In this document: piece by piece, positions 24,655-32,035 of the stretch
Layout of the letters: the number at the start of each line of letters is the position of its first letter
How positions within the stretch are numbered: position 1 is the first letter of the stretch
Virus record (IMG/VR): IMGVR_UViG_3300033233_000039
Coordinates: 1-61,998 of that record
Strand: one strand, 5' to 3'
DNA from: a virus
Length of the DNA: 61,998 nucleotides
Notes under the pieces: model-generated
The model's input: the letters and a program-made list of their open reading frames with translations, nothing else
The model's database searches: none
What the model was told of the DNA's origin: nothing
Program-made: the position numbers and the translations under genes

Positions 24655-24655
24655 C

Positions 24656-24685
24656 TTTGCATTTCTTTCTTCTATGGTAATATAT
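24656..24685 (+). promoter_or_regulatory. Possible early-type promoter after gp44
   Basis: TTTGCA (24656-24661) with TAATAT (24678-24683) at 16 nt, or TTGCAT with ATATAT at 17 nt. It lies directly after the gp44 stop and before the 24705 gene. Confidence 0.5.
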
Positions 24686-24704
24686 TAAAAATTAGAGGGG
24701 TGGT

Positions 24705-24932
24705 ATGGGAAAAGACTTAGAACAAAAATATGAGGAATTTATTGTCGCCAGATGTAAAGAAGTGATTACATCTTGTACTAATTCCGGGCAACTTGCAGTT
24801 GCCCTTTCATATTGCTATATGTTCAAGAATCAATGCATATTCTTTGATCGTATCAAAGGGGCTATTGATTTTATGTACCTAATTAAGTGCAATGAGTTTA
24901 ATTCAGTAGGAGATGAAGATGTCACTGGTTGA
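24705..24932 (+). CDS. Small protein between gp44 and gp62, unknown
   Basis: A 75-aa soluble helical protein (MGKDLEQKYEEFIVARCKEV ... LAVALSYCYMFKNQ). It has an SD AGAGGGG and overlaps the gp62-like start. There is no known motif. Its position inside the clamp-loader operon suggests a replication-linked role. Confidence 0.6.
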   Translation: MGKDLEQKYEEFIVARCKEVITSCTNSGQLAVALSYCYMFKNQCIFFDRIKGAIDFMYLIKCNEFNSVGDEDVTG

Positions 24933-25242
24933 TCAACTTAAAGCTGTCACAGAAAAAGAACCATATAGCTATAACAAAAAAGATTGTAGTGGGTATCTTT
25001 TGACTCTGTGGATGTCTCATGATCCTCAGTTAATTGATAAGTGTGCTGATATCAATCCATACATCTATGATCTTCCTGATGAACTGATATTCAGGTATTT
25101 TGTTAAATGTGTTCCTATCAAGAAAAGATACTTGAAGTGGACAAAGAAATCAGAACAAAGTGTTAAGAAAGAAGACCAAATCAAAGAGTTGATGGAAGAA
25201 TATGGTTTATCACTAAGAGAAGCTAAACTATCTGCGAGGTAA
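24919..25242 (+). CDS. 62: Clamp loader small subunit (gp62-like)
   Basis: Start chosen at ATG 24919 because the SD AGGAG (24908-24912) directly abuts the in-frame ATG at 24913. The product is 107 aa, shorter than T4 gp62 (187). The central INPYIYDLPDELIFRYFVKC and VPIKKRYLKWTKK match the short core of gp62-like proteins (LPxxxxxxYxxxxVPKxxRxxKW), where it contacts gp44 and DNA. The C-terminus is a charged helix. Gene order 44-62-45 matches T4-like phages, which strengthens the call. Confidence 0.75.
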   Translation: MSLVDQLKAVTEKEPYSYNKKDCSGYLLTLWMSHDPQLIDKCADINPYIYDLPDELIFRYFVKCVPIKKRYLKWTKKSEQSVKKEDQIKELMEEYGLSLREAKLSAR

Positions 25243-25243
25243 T

Positions 25244-26065
25244 ATGGAAAAGATTATATGGGTGGTAGAGAAAGGGTATGATGAATCTGGGCATAATCTT
25301 ATCGAAGAACTTAACACTCTTGATAATGTAGAGGTTATAGAATATAAGAAATATCCATTTAAGGTCGTTGACTTCTCTGATATAGACTTAACAAAGAATC
25401 CTGTGATGGCCTATGGAACGATAAAATTCATTCAAGACTTTCAAAGAACAAAAACATACGCTTATCCAGGTAGTTATGCTACATTTCAAAATTACTTCTG
25501 TACCAGATACTATCACCATTATTGTGATGATATCCTTAATGCTGATCATGTTATGCTAACTGCTGGTAATATTATCAGAAATAAAGTATATATGATGAAT
25601 GATAGGGAAAATGTGTTTATTAGACCAGATAGACCAGATAAGCCTTTTACTGGTGAAGTTGTTAGTGGAGGATATCTTTATAAGACGATCAAGAAATATG
25701 TTGACATGGGAACAACAAACGAATATGATATTGTGCTTCTATCCAAAGCTCAGAAAATTAAATGCGAAGCTAGAATTGTTGTTGCTGATGGTGTTGTCAT
25801 CGATGGTAGTATGTATGGTAAGAATAAGAAAACCAAGTCAAGGGATAAGCTTGCAGCATTCATCAAATATGTTGAGAAGCTAGACAAGACGTATCTTCCA
25901 GATAGGGTTTTCACATTTGATGTTGTTGAGTTAGAAGATGGACGTATTAAGATAGCTGAACTAAGTGCATTCAGCTGTATAGGGTTTTATGATCTAAACT
26001 TAAAAAAGGTTGTAAAAGCTGTAAATGATGTTATAATCAAAGATTGGATTGAATATAATTCGTAA
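25244..26065 (+). CDS. ATP-grasp domain protein (R2K-like)
   Basis: The 273-aa product has the ATP-grasp ligase core: VFIRPDRPDKPFTGEVVSGG (phosphate-binding loop region), then KCEARIVVADGVVIDGSMY, and FTFDVVELEDGRIKIAELS. The last contains the D...E-L metal-binding acids. This layout fits the ATP-grasp R2K clade, implicated in peptide or small-molecule amide-bond formation in phages and conflict systems. Finding it inside the clamp-loader/clamp operon is unusual. The substrate is unknown. Confidence 0.75.
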   Translation: MEKIIWVVEKGYDESGHNLIEELNTLDNVEVIEYKKYPFKVVDFSDIDLTKNPVMAYGTIKFIQDFQRTKTYAYPGSYATFQNYFCTRYYHHYCDDILNADHVMLTAGNIIRNKVYMMNDRENVFIRPDRPDKPFTGEVVSGGYLYKTIKKYVDMGTTNEYDIVLLSKAQKIKCEARIVVADGVVIDGSMYGKNKKTKSRDKLAAFIKYVEKLDKTYLPDRVFTFDVVELEDGRIKIAELSAFSCIGFYDLNLKKVVKAVNDVIIKDWIEYNS

Positions 26066-26077
26066 GGAGATAAGCAA

Positions 26078-26818
26078 TTGAAAATCAATATTGAGAATTT
26101 CAAAGAACTGTTAGATAAGGCAACACTTCATTACACTGCTCCATATGTTGGTGTATCCACCAGCAAGGATAAAGTTCATGTTGGTCTTAAAGGGGATAAC
26201 TTTATTGTTATTGTCGATAAGCCTAATGATATCTTTACCGATGTTGCTGATGACTTTGAGATGTTTTTTGAAGAACCCAATCAGCAACTTAAGCCTTATC
26301 TTGACCTAATGAATGGAATTGATAATGTTAAGGTTACTGTTCATGGATCAACTAGAATGATTCTGGAAGCAGAAGGACAAAAATCAATTATCCATTTCTG
26401 TGCTAAGAATCGTATTCCTTATTTTGCTGGTGATGGGCCAAAGGCGAAAGGAAGTGTTATCTATGATGTTAAAGTAGATGATGATTTGATTTATAAGTTT
26501 GACAAGATTAAAAGTGTGGGTAGTAGATTTAAGAAGGTTTATATTACTGTTCAAAGTAAAAAGGTTAGTATTGAAGCTACAGACAAAACTAATCAATACT
26601 CTAATGGCTTGGTTTTGTCTCTATGTGATACTGATCAAGACAACTGTGAGCTTTGCTTTGAGTCTAAAACATTGTATAGTGTATTCAAATTGGTTGAGGC
26701 TGAGTATTCTGAATTTAAAATGGCTGTTCAGTTTGACTATGAAAGGAAGTCCGGGTTGATTTCCTTCATTAAATCTGACAACAGTGAAAAGTATTATATA
26801 ATCTCTTCTGCTGAGTAA
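26078..26818 (+). CDS. 45: Sliding clamp (gp45-like)
   Basis: Start is TTG at 26078 after AAGGAG. The 246-aa product (T4 gp45 is 228) has the acidic, beta-alpha-beta repeat pattern of phage processivity clamps: MKINIENFKELLDKATLHYT, a central KAKGSVIYDVKVDDDLIYKF, and KVSIEATDKTNQYSNGL. It follows gp44/gp62. It tethers polymerase and also activates T4-type late promoters such as the TATAAATA sites in this window. Confidence 0.85.
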   Translation: MKINIENFKELLDKATLHYTAPYVGVSTSKDKVHVGLKGDNFIVIVDKPNDIFTDVADDFEMFFEEPNQQLKPYLDLMNGIDNVKVTVHGSTRMILEAEGQKSIIHFCAKNRIPYFAGDGPKAKGSVIYDVKVDDDLIYKFDKIKSVGSRFKKVYITVQSKKVSIEATDKTNQYSNGLVLSLCDTDQDNCELCFESKTLYSVFKLVEAEYSEFKMAVQFDYERKSGLISFIKSDNSEKYYIISSAE

Positions 26819-26824
26819 TTAATA

Positions 26825-27022
26825 ATGGGATTAGATAAAGACTATTTAGGCGAACCACTATATGTAGGTGATAAGGTAATATTTGTCGAGTTGAGATATC
26901 GCAACTTTCATAAAGGAGTTATCTCAAAGATAACTGATAAGATGGTTATCATTGATCATGAGAGGACTAATGCATATACCGATCAAACCAGACAGCTACA
27001 TTCCCAAGTAATTAAATATTAA
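26825..27022 (+). CDS. Small SH3-like protein, unknown
   Basis: The 65-aa product begins MGLDKDYLGEPLYVGDKVIF and continues YRNFHKGVISKITDKMVIID, a short beta-barrel (SH3/KOW-like) pattern. It lies 7 nt after the clamp gene and is the last gene before a new promoter. Function unknown. Confidence 0.6.
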   Translation: MGLDKDYLGEPLYVGDKVIFVELRYRNFHKGVISKITDKMVIIDHERTNAYTDQTRQLHSQVIKY

Positions 27023-27028
27023 AATCTC

Positions 27029-27057
27029 TTGACTTTGGTTATGGTTAATTGTATTAT
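27029..27057 (+). promoter_or_regulatory. Early-type promoter (TTGACT-N17-TATTAT)
   Basis: TTGACT (27029-27034), 17 nt, TATTAT (27052-27057), then AAAGGAG and the start at 27087. One of the best sigma70-like matches in the window. Confidence 0.8.
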
Positions 27058-27086
27058 AACCATGTAACCAATTCAAAGGAGATGAT

Positions 27087-27209
27087 ATGCTTACTAGCAT
27101 GGGGAATAACAACTACATCTTATTTACTAAAGAAGATGCTATAAATGCAGCTAATCAGTTAACGATGGATGATCCTGAGCATTGGTTGTTTACCAATGAT
27201 TATTGGTAA
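27087..27209 (+). CDS. 40-aa protein, unknown
   Basis: ATG 27087 follows the SD AAAGGAG. The product (MLTSMGNNNYILFTKEDAIN ... HWLFTNDYW) ends at TAA 27207-27209. An alternative ATG at 27082 gives only 20 residues. The composition is protein-like. It sits directly behind a strong promoter, as small early host-takeover genes often do. Confidence 0.5.
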   Translation: MLTSMGNNNYILFTKEDAINAANQLTMDDPEHWLFTNDYW

Positions 27210-27291
27210 GATTAATAATCCAGAATTATTTGCTATGAAATCTATTATGGAGGATATTAGCACTGTAAAAAATGGATTAACTACTAAATAA
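27196..27291 (+). CDS. 31-aa peptide, unknown
   Basis: ATG 27196 overlaps the previous gene by 14 nt. It reads MIIGKINNPELFAMKSIMED with end GLTTK and stops at 27291, inside the left arm of the terminator. It could be a real small gene or the tail of a decayed one. Confidence 0.35.
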   Translation: MIIGKINNPELFAMKSIMEDISTVKNGLTTK

Positions 27292-27319
27292 AAGGACAAG
27301 GGGTGGGGGTTGTCCTTTT
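27290..27319 (+). terminator. First of two tandem terminators
   Basis: AAAAGGACAA (27290-27299) pairs with TTGTCCTTTT (27310-27319) around the G-rich loop GGGGTGGGGG. Confidence 0.75.
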
Positions 27320-27324
27320 CACTG

Positions 27325-27366
27325 AAGGTAGTAATGGCTATAATGCTATTACTACCTTTTCTTTTA
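27325..27366 (+). terminator. Second tandem terminator
   Basis: AAGGTAGTAAT (27325-27335) pairs with ATTACTACCTT (27348-27358) around GGCTATAATGCT, followed by TTCTTTT. It isolates the early clamp operon from the late region that follows. Confidence 0.85.
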
Positions 27367-27374
27367 TCAATTCA

Positions 27375-27382
27375 TATAAATA
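27375..27382 (+). promoter_or_regulatory. T4-type late promoter before the lysis-like cassette
   Basis: Exact TATAAATA, intergenic, right after the terminators and 28 nt before the start at 27411 (SD GGAGGT). Confidence 0.8.
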
Positions 27383-27410
27383 ACAGGAGATATTACTTGG
27401 AGGTAATAAT

Positions 27411-27701
27411 ATGTCGCCTGTTGAATTCATTGAAGAGAAAATGACAAATAAAGAGTATTGGTCTGAAGTGTTTGAAAAGGTTATTGACAACCTCATTTCA
27501 GCTAAGATGTGGATCATCTATTTAGTACTAACAGTCACTACCATATTAGTATGGCATGGAAAAATTAGTGGTGGGGATTTTACCACAATAAATACAACTC
27601 TAATAACTGTGGTTGCTGCCATGCGAGAAGTATTTAAAATTGAGCAAGTGAAAGCAATGGCTGTTGTTGAAGATGGCAAGCTAAAGGATATCTCAATCTA
27701 A
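27411..27701 (+). CDS. Holin-like small membrane protein
   Basis: The 96-aa product is short and late-expressed. It has a charged N-terminus, a hydrophobic helix (MWIIYLVLTVTTILVWHG, residues about 43-60), a second weakly hydrophobic segment (TTLITVVAAMREVF), and an acidic tail. The layout fits a small phage holin or membrane-anchored accessory protein. It is the first gene of a four-gene membrane cassette (two TMD or lipoprotein products follow). No family was recognised. Confidence 0.5.
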   Translation: MSPVEFIEEKMTNKEYWSEVFEKVIDNLISAKMWIIYLVLTVTTILVWHGKISGGDFTTINTTLITVVAAMREVFKIEQVKAMAVVEDGKLKDISI

Positions 27702-28051
27702 TGGCTACTACTAGTTTCGGGGGCGCAGGATTAATTGGTGGAGGAATACTAGCGATAGCTATTTTTATATTTACTTGGTTTAAATCAAGGAAAGGTGCTG
27801 ATGCTATTGCTGATCTATCTAAACTAAAGGATTCAATTCAAGGAAAGTCTGAACAGAAGATTGATTCTATTGTTCATGATCAATCGAAGATCGAAGTTAA
27901 AATAGCTGCTGATAGTCTGTTAGCCATTGAGAAACAAAAAGCTATCAAGAATATTGCTGATAATGCAGCTGTTGAGGTTGATAAGATCATGAAGGAAAAA
28001 GACTTATCCAAATTGACTTCCCAATATAACAAAGATTTGCAGGATTTATGA
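27701..28051 (+). CDS. Membrane protein with coiled coil (i-spanin-like)
   Basis: The 116-aa product has one N-terminal transmembrane segment (GLIGGGILAIAIFIFTWF, residues 10-27) and a long charged helical rest (SKLKDSIQGKSEQKIDSIVH ...). This is the layout of an inner-membrane spanin (Rz) with periplasmic coiled coil. It overlaps its neighbours by 1 and 4 nt. Assignment is by topology only. Confidence 0.5.
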   Translation: MATTSFGGAGLIGGGILAIAIFIFTWFKSRKGADAIADLSKLKDSIQGKSEQKIDSIVHDQSKIEVKIAADSLLAIEKQKAIKNIADNAAVEVDKIMKEKDLSKLTSQYNKDLQDL

Positions 28052-28566
28052 AAAAACTATCATGTCTTTTAATACTACTATTATGTGTTAGTTGTGCATC
28101 AAAGTTCAATCCATATACTCCACCTGATATAAAGTTTGAGAAGACTGCTTATTTCAGTAATGATGTTGAGATGGAGAGAATTAAGGGTTTAGGAAGTATT
28201 GCTCTCAATCCTATATATGTCGATGCTAACAACAAACCAATATCTCCTGATAAGGCTGTTGGTGTTATTCTATCAAGCGATAATTATAAAGATGTTGGTG
28301 TAATGATTGAAAAAATGAAGTCATATAAACAATTAGCTGAAGAAGAAGAGACCATTACTAACCTATACATTGATATCAATAACTCTAAAAATGAGTATAT
28401 ATCGTTAGAGAGACAAAAGGCTATCGAGTATAGGGAACTTTGGGTTAATGCAAAGACAGACTTGGTAGAAGAGAAAGATAGTCACGATCGTGATAATCTA
28501 TTAAATAAGATTAGCCACTATCTTATTATAATAGGTGGTATTGTCCTTGGAGTAAATGCTTTATGA
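28048..28566 (+). CDS. Lipoprotein with C-terminal membrane helix (u-spanin-like)
   Basis: The 172-aa product starts with a lipoprotein signal (MKKLSCLLILLLCVSCAS; lipobox LCVSC). It has a long helical middle (YKQLAEEEETITNLYIDINN ...). A hydrophobic C-terminal helix follows (YLIIIGGIVLGVNAL). An outer-membrane lipid anchor plus a C-terminal inner-membrane helix in one chain is the architecture of unimolecular spanins. Such proteins fuse the membranes in the last step of lysis. It overlaps both neighbours by 4 nt. Confidence 0.6.
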   Translation: MKKLSCLLILLLCVSCASKFNPYTPPDIKFEKTAYFSNDVEMERIKGLGSIALNPIYVDANNKPISPDKAVGVILSSDNYKDVGVMIEKMKSYKQLAEEEETITNLYIDINNSKNEYISLERQKAIEYRELWVNAKTDLVEEKDSHDRDNLLNKISHYLIIIGGIVLGVNAL

Positions 28567-29093
28567 TGAGTAATGAATGTTCAGGATGTTGTATGTTTGG
28601 TCATTTCGGTGACAACAAGATACCACTATGTTTTGAATGTTCTGATTTTAGTTCTTCTGTATTCGCCCATAGAGTCATAGATGCTTTTAATAATGAAGAC
28701 TTTGAAGTTGATGAAAACCTCTTAGCTGATTTTGATAGATTTGTTAATAAGACATTTGTACCCACAATAAAGAGACAAGCAAATACTAGAATGGATAGAG
28801 TTGCTTTATTCCTTGTATCAAAGCTAGGAACAATGTGGTTCTTTTGGTTATGTTTCTTTTTGGTTACATTACCTTTAATTATTCCAAAGACAATGACTGT
28901 TATTCAATATGTAAGCTCTGGATATCTACAACTGTTATTTTTGCCTCTTATTATGATAGCAGGAAACCTACAACAGAAACGAGCAGAATTGAGAGAAGAA
29001 TCATCATACAAGATATCTGTCAAACAAGATATACAGATTGAATGGCTAAACTATAAGATTGATCAACTAAAGAAACAAATGGATGAATTATGA
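28563..29093 (+). CDS. DUF1003-like membrane protein with zinc-like N-terminus
   Basis: The 176-aa product has a Cys-rich N-terminus (CSGCCMFGHFGDNKIPLCFEC), then RMDRVALFLVSKLGTMWFF. Two TM helices follow, and a cytoplasmic helix (YKISVKQDIQIEWLNYKID). The middle to end matches DUF1003 (LGxxWFF, then a Q-rich loop and long charged helix). It ends in the ATG of the next gene. The role in the cassette is unknown. Confidence 0.65.
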   Translation: MMSNECSGCCMFGHFGDNKIPLCFECSDFSSSVFAHRVIDAFNNEDFEVDENLLADFDRFVNKTFVPTIKRQANTRMDRVALFLVSKLGTMWFFWLCFFLVTLPLIIPKTMTVIQYVSSGYLQLLFLPLIMIAGNLQQKRAELREESSYKISVKQDIQIEWLNYKIDQLKKQMDEL

Positions 29094-29587
29094 AATTTAA
29101 CCAATTTCTAATTGAGATTATCGATTTAGATAAATCAATGAAAGGTATAGATCATCCCAATGCTGCGAATTGGATGTTTGATGTTGATGGTAAAAAGTTT
29201 AAGGTTGGTGTTGTTAGGATGACAACATTGGTTGGGGAAACATGGTATGATGGATTTGAAATAGTTCTTTTTATATGGGAAAATAGTAATTGGACATCAT
29301 CACATATAAAATCAAATATTAATGCTGGTATTGTTGGTGGTAAATTGATATCTATTATATATAATTTCATATCACAAACACATCCTAAAGTATTCACTAT
29401 GAGAGCATATAACACCAATTTACAAAGACTATATGATACAATTTGGTTGAAATATGGTAAGACCTCTCCTTTTAGCGTATATCAGAGATATAGAAAAGAT
29501 GTTGATGGGATATCAACATATTCTTTTGCAACCGGAATGAACATGGTTGAAGACAACTACATGGCGGAAAATTATAATGAAATTTAA
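29090..29587 (+). CDS. Capsid-targeting-like protein, family A (GNAT-like core)
   Basis: The 165-aa product begins MKFNQFLIEIIDLDKSMKG, an exact fit to the MKFxxFLxE start. The body has a beta-rich half with a Trp-containing strand (WYDGFEIVLFIWENSNW). A helix-turn motif follows (KVFTMRAYNTNLQRLYDTIW ... YQRYRKDVDGISTYSF), shared with the proteins at 34982, 41730 and 45803. That C-terminal pattern resembles the acetyl-CoA-binding end of GNAT folds, but the A-loop is not obvious. Probably packaged in the head; biochemical role unknown. Confidence 0.65.
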   Translation: MKFNQFLIEIIDLDKSMKGIDHPNAANWMFDVDGKKFKVGVVRMTTLVGETWYDGFEIVLFIWENSNWTSSHIKSNINAGIVGGKLISIIYNFISQTHPKVFTMRAYNTNLQRLYDTIWLKYGKTSPFSVYQRYRKDVDGISTYSFATGMNMVEDNYMAENYNEI

Positions 29588-30041
29588 ACGATTTTTAATA
29601 GATGAAGCAGTTAGGATTGTTGGGAGGGTTGAATTACAAGGTATGTCTCCTACATATACCTCATTTGCTAAGAAGCTTGGTGAAATCACTCAAAGGGATT
29701 TAGACAACCTAGAAATAATTCTTGATAGGACATTTAAAGCTCTTGGATTTGAGATAGAATTCTCAAGACACTTCCTTGATAGGGTTACGGATGAGCGAAA
29801 TAAGAAAGCTATCACATTCGATGAGCTTCAATCTCTATTCAATAAAACTTATAAGAAGCATGGTCAGGAGTTTCAAAAGCTTAAGCCAGACACTGAGGGC
29901 GTTATTGATGATCTTCAGACAGATATCAATGTTCCTTTTGTTGTTAAATGGGATTCAAAGACAAAGATGCTGGAACTTTTATCGAAAACTGTTTTAAGAA
30001 AGAAAAATTTTATGACATCAACCAAAACATATAAGGTGTAA
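29577..30041 (+). CDS. Capsid-targeting-like protein with BECR/RelE-like nuclease-type domain
   Basis: Start chosen at ATG 29577, overlapping the previous gene by 11 nt, because it gives MKFKRFLIDEAVRIV, the shared start. The 154-aa body has ALGFEIEFSRHFLDRVTDER, then AITFDELQSLFNKTYKKHG. NVPFVVKWDSKTKMLELLSK follows, then TVLRKKNFMTS. The order His/Arg helix, then two beta strands and a terminal KKNF is reminiscent of barnase-EndoU-ColicinE5/D-RelE-like nuclease toxins and is common in phages. A head-injected RNase is an attractive but unproven reading. Confidence 0.65.
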   Translation: MKFKRFLIDEAVRIVGRVELQGMSPTYTSFAKKLGEITQRDLDNLEIILDRTFKALGFEIEFSRHFLDRVTDERNKKAITFDELQSLFNKTYKKHGQEFQKLKPDTEGVIDDLQTDINVPFVVKWDSKTKMLELLSKTVLRKKNFMTSTKTYKV

Positions 30042-30042
30042 T

Positions 30043-30999
30043 ATGAAAGTACTTCGTGAATACAATTACATAAGAGAAGAGAAGAACAAACAAACTAAAA
30101 AGGTTGTTATATTAACCATGAGAGATTATGAATCTCCAGGCAACCTATCATCTACAGTTGCTGTAGTTGCCAAGGAGCTAAAGAAACGAAGCATTGATCA
30201 TTATATTCTCTTCGTTGAGAATGCTTTGGTGGAGGTAGATAATGGCACTATTAAGTGTTATAACGTTGATGATCATAAAGGATATGAAATCAACAAGAAT
30301 GATACCGTTGTATTGAATCGTATTACTACCAGTGAGACACTAGGTGGTATTGGTATTGTTTCTCAACTAGAGAAAAATGGATTCAATGTTGTCAACAGTC
30401 GAGATTGTGTTGAGACATGTGCTGATAAATATAGAACTGTTTTGAGACTTGCTGAAAATGGTATAACTGTTCCTAAGACTATTCTTATTCAAGATGAAGA
30501 TGTTCTTGATAGGGTTATTGGTGGTCTTAGCTTTCCTATCGTTGTTAAAACACTCACTGGCTCAGAGGGTGTTGGTGTGTTCATATCTGAGTCAAAGATG
30601 AATCTCAAGAGCGTTCTACAGGCTGTTTGGAAGCTCAGAGAAGGCACTGAGGTCATTCTTCAGAACTTCATTGAAACTGATGGTGATATCAGAGCATTCT
30701 TCATTGATGGTGAATATACAGCTTCTATGAAGAGAATCAAAATCAAAGATGACTTTAGAAGTAACTTCTCACTTGGTGGGGATACCGAAAAATATACTTT
30801 AACACCCGAACAGATTCAGATTTGTAAAAAATGTTGTAAAATAGTTGGTGGAAGCATTTTAGGTATTGACATGATGATCGCAAAAGACGACACTGTATTT
30901 GTTATCGAGGTTAATAGCTCTCCAGGTACTACTGGTATTATGAAAACCAGTGGTGTTAATGTTGCTGGTAAAATGATTGACTACCTTATGACTCTATAA
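30043..30999 (+). CDS. RimK-like ATP-grasp ligase
   Basis: The 318-aa product has an N-terminal pre-ATP-grasp domain (VVILTMRDYESPGNLSSTVA). The ATP-grasp domain follows with NSRDCVETCADKYRTVLRLA, FPIVVKTLTGSEGVGVFISE (Gly-rich loop), VILQNFIETDGDIRAFFIDG and GIDMMIAKDDTVFVIEVNSS (metal-binding D..E..N). It closely follows the RimK family, which adds glutamate to the ribosomal protein S6 tail or makes other peptide-like bonds. Its first residues (MKVLREYNYIREEK) are a looser version of the packaging start. Confidence 0.88.
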   Translation: MKVLREYNYIREEKNKQTKKVVILTMRDYESPGNLSSTVAVVAKELKKRSIDHYILFVENALVEVDNGTIKCYNVDDHKGYEINKNDTVVLNRITTSETLGGIGIVSQLEKNGFNVVNSRDCVETCADKYRTVLRLAENGITVPKTILIQDEDVLDRVIGGLSFPIVVKTLTGSEGVGVFISESKMNLKSVLQAVWKLREGTEVILQNFIETDGDIRAFFIDGEYTASMKRIKIKDDFRSNFSLGGDTEKYTLTPEQIQICKKCCKIVGGSILGIDMMIAKDDTVFVIEVNSSPGTTGIMKTSGVNVAGKMIDYLMTL

Positions 31000-31014
31000 T
31001 TTATGAGGATAAAA

Positions 31015-31056
31015 ATGAAGAAATGTGTAATGTTGGTGGGTTGTCCAGGCTCGGGT
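31015..31056 (+). pseudogene. Remnant of the 5' end of the polynucleotide kinase gene
   Basis: After an SD (GAGGA) the frame reads MKKCVMLVGCPGSG, the start of a P-loop kinase like the intact MKKVILTIGICGSGKS at 32032. The K-S that completes the Walker A loop is lost. The frame runs into the late promoter and leader of the homing endonuclease at 31091. It is the displaced original start of the kinase gene. Confidence 0.75.
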
Positions 31057-31064
31057 ATTTTTTG

Positions 31065-31072
31065 TATAAATA
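31065..31072 (+). promoter_or_regulatory. T4-type late promoter before the homing endonuclease
   Basis: Exact TATAAATA, 18 nt before ATG 31091, with AAAGGAG as SD. It lies inside the disrupted kinase start and was probably brought in by the endonuclease. Confidence 0.75.
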
Positions 31073-31090
31073 GATATAAAGGAGATATCT

Positions 31091-32035
31091 ATGAATATAA
31101 ACAATACCAAAATATTAGTAACATGCGAGGAATGCGGAAAAGAAAGAGAATTGAGATACACTAAACATCCTTCCAAATTATGCAAAAAATGTAGTAATAC
31201 ATCAGTTCATAAAAATAAAATAGTTACTCCAGAAACCAGATTAAAACTATCAATATCACATACTGGTAAAGTTGCCTCAATAGAAACCAGATTAAAACTG
31301 TCGGAGCAACGACAAGGAGATAAAAACGGGTTTTATGGTAGAAAACACACAGAATCAGCTAAAAATAAAATATCAAAGCATAGTGCTCTATTATCGGAGT
31401 CTGGATATTTTCAATCTCAAGACTTTAGACATAAGGTATCTATAGGCACTATTAAGGGATTTGATAGAAAAGAAAGAGATACCGGAATTAGACAGAAATC
31501 AGTATATGATATATGGGTAGATAAATATGGGGCTGATATAGCAAACGATAAAGATGCTGATAGAAAAGCTAAATGGAGAAAATCATCTGCTGGTGAAAAT
31601 AATCCAATGTATGGTAAAATAGCACCAATAGGCTCTGGTAATGGTTGGTCTGGTTGGTATAGAGGAATATATTTTAGAAGCTTGTTGGAATTGAGTTACT
31701 TGATTTATATGATGGATCATGATATATTATTTGAAAGTGGAGAGTGTGTTCAACATAGAATAAAGTATGATGATAATAAGAACTATTATTGTGACTACTA
31801 TCTAGTGTTGCAGGAACAATATATTGAAATAAAACCATCTGCTTTACTATATACCGAGTCGAACTTAAAGAAGTTTAAAAGTGCTAAAGATAAGTTTGGC
31901 GATAAATTTGTTGTTTTGACCGAAAAAGAAATTGACAAAATATCAAACGATAGGATATTAGAAGAGTATAAATGCTGTAATATCATTTTTATTGATAGAT
32001 GGGATAAAAAATATAGAGAGAGGTATTTGAAGTGA
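31091..32035 (+). CDS. Homing endonuclease with NUMOD3 repeats and PD-(D/E)XK-like core
   Basis: The 314-aa product has an N-terminal zinc module (CEECGKERELRYTKHPSKLC with KKCS). NUMOD3 repeats follow (GDKNGFYGRKHTESAKNKIS; GENNPMYGK). The C-terminal domain has FRSLLELSYLIYMMDHDILF, then the Tyr-rich YYCDYYLVLQEQYIEIKPS. That E...(C)D-x-n-E-x-K arrangement is typical of PD-(D/E)XK homing endonucleases, with VLTEKEI as later strand. It sits inside the kinase gene, and its own last codons overlap the new kinase start (GTG 32032). Confidence 0.8.
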   Translation: MNINNTKILVTCEECGKERELRYTKHPSKLCKKCSNTSVHKNKIVTPETRLKLSISHTGKVASIETRLKLSEQRQGDKNGFYGRKHTESAKNKISKHSALLSESGYFQSQDFRHKVSIGTIKGFDRKERDTGIRQKSVYDIWVDKYGADIANDKDADRKAKWRKSSAGENNPMYGKIAPIGSGNGWSGWYRGIYFRSLLELSYLIYMMDHDILFESGECVQHRIKYDDNKNYYCDYYLVLQEQYIEIKPSALLYTESNLKKFKSAKDKFGDKFVVLTEKEIDKISNDRILEEYKCCNIIFIDRWDKKYRERYLK

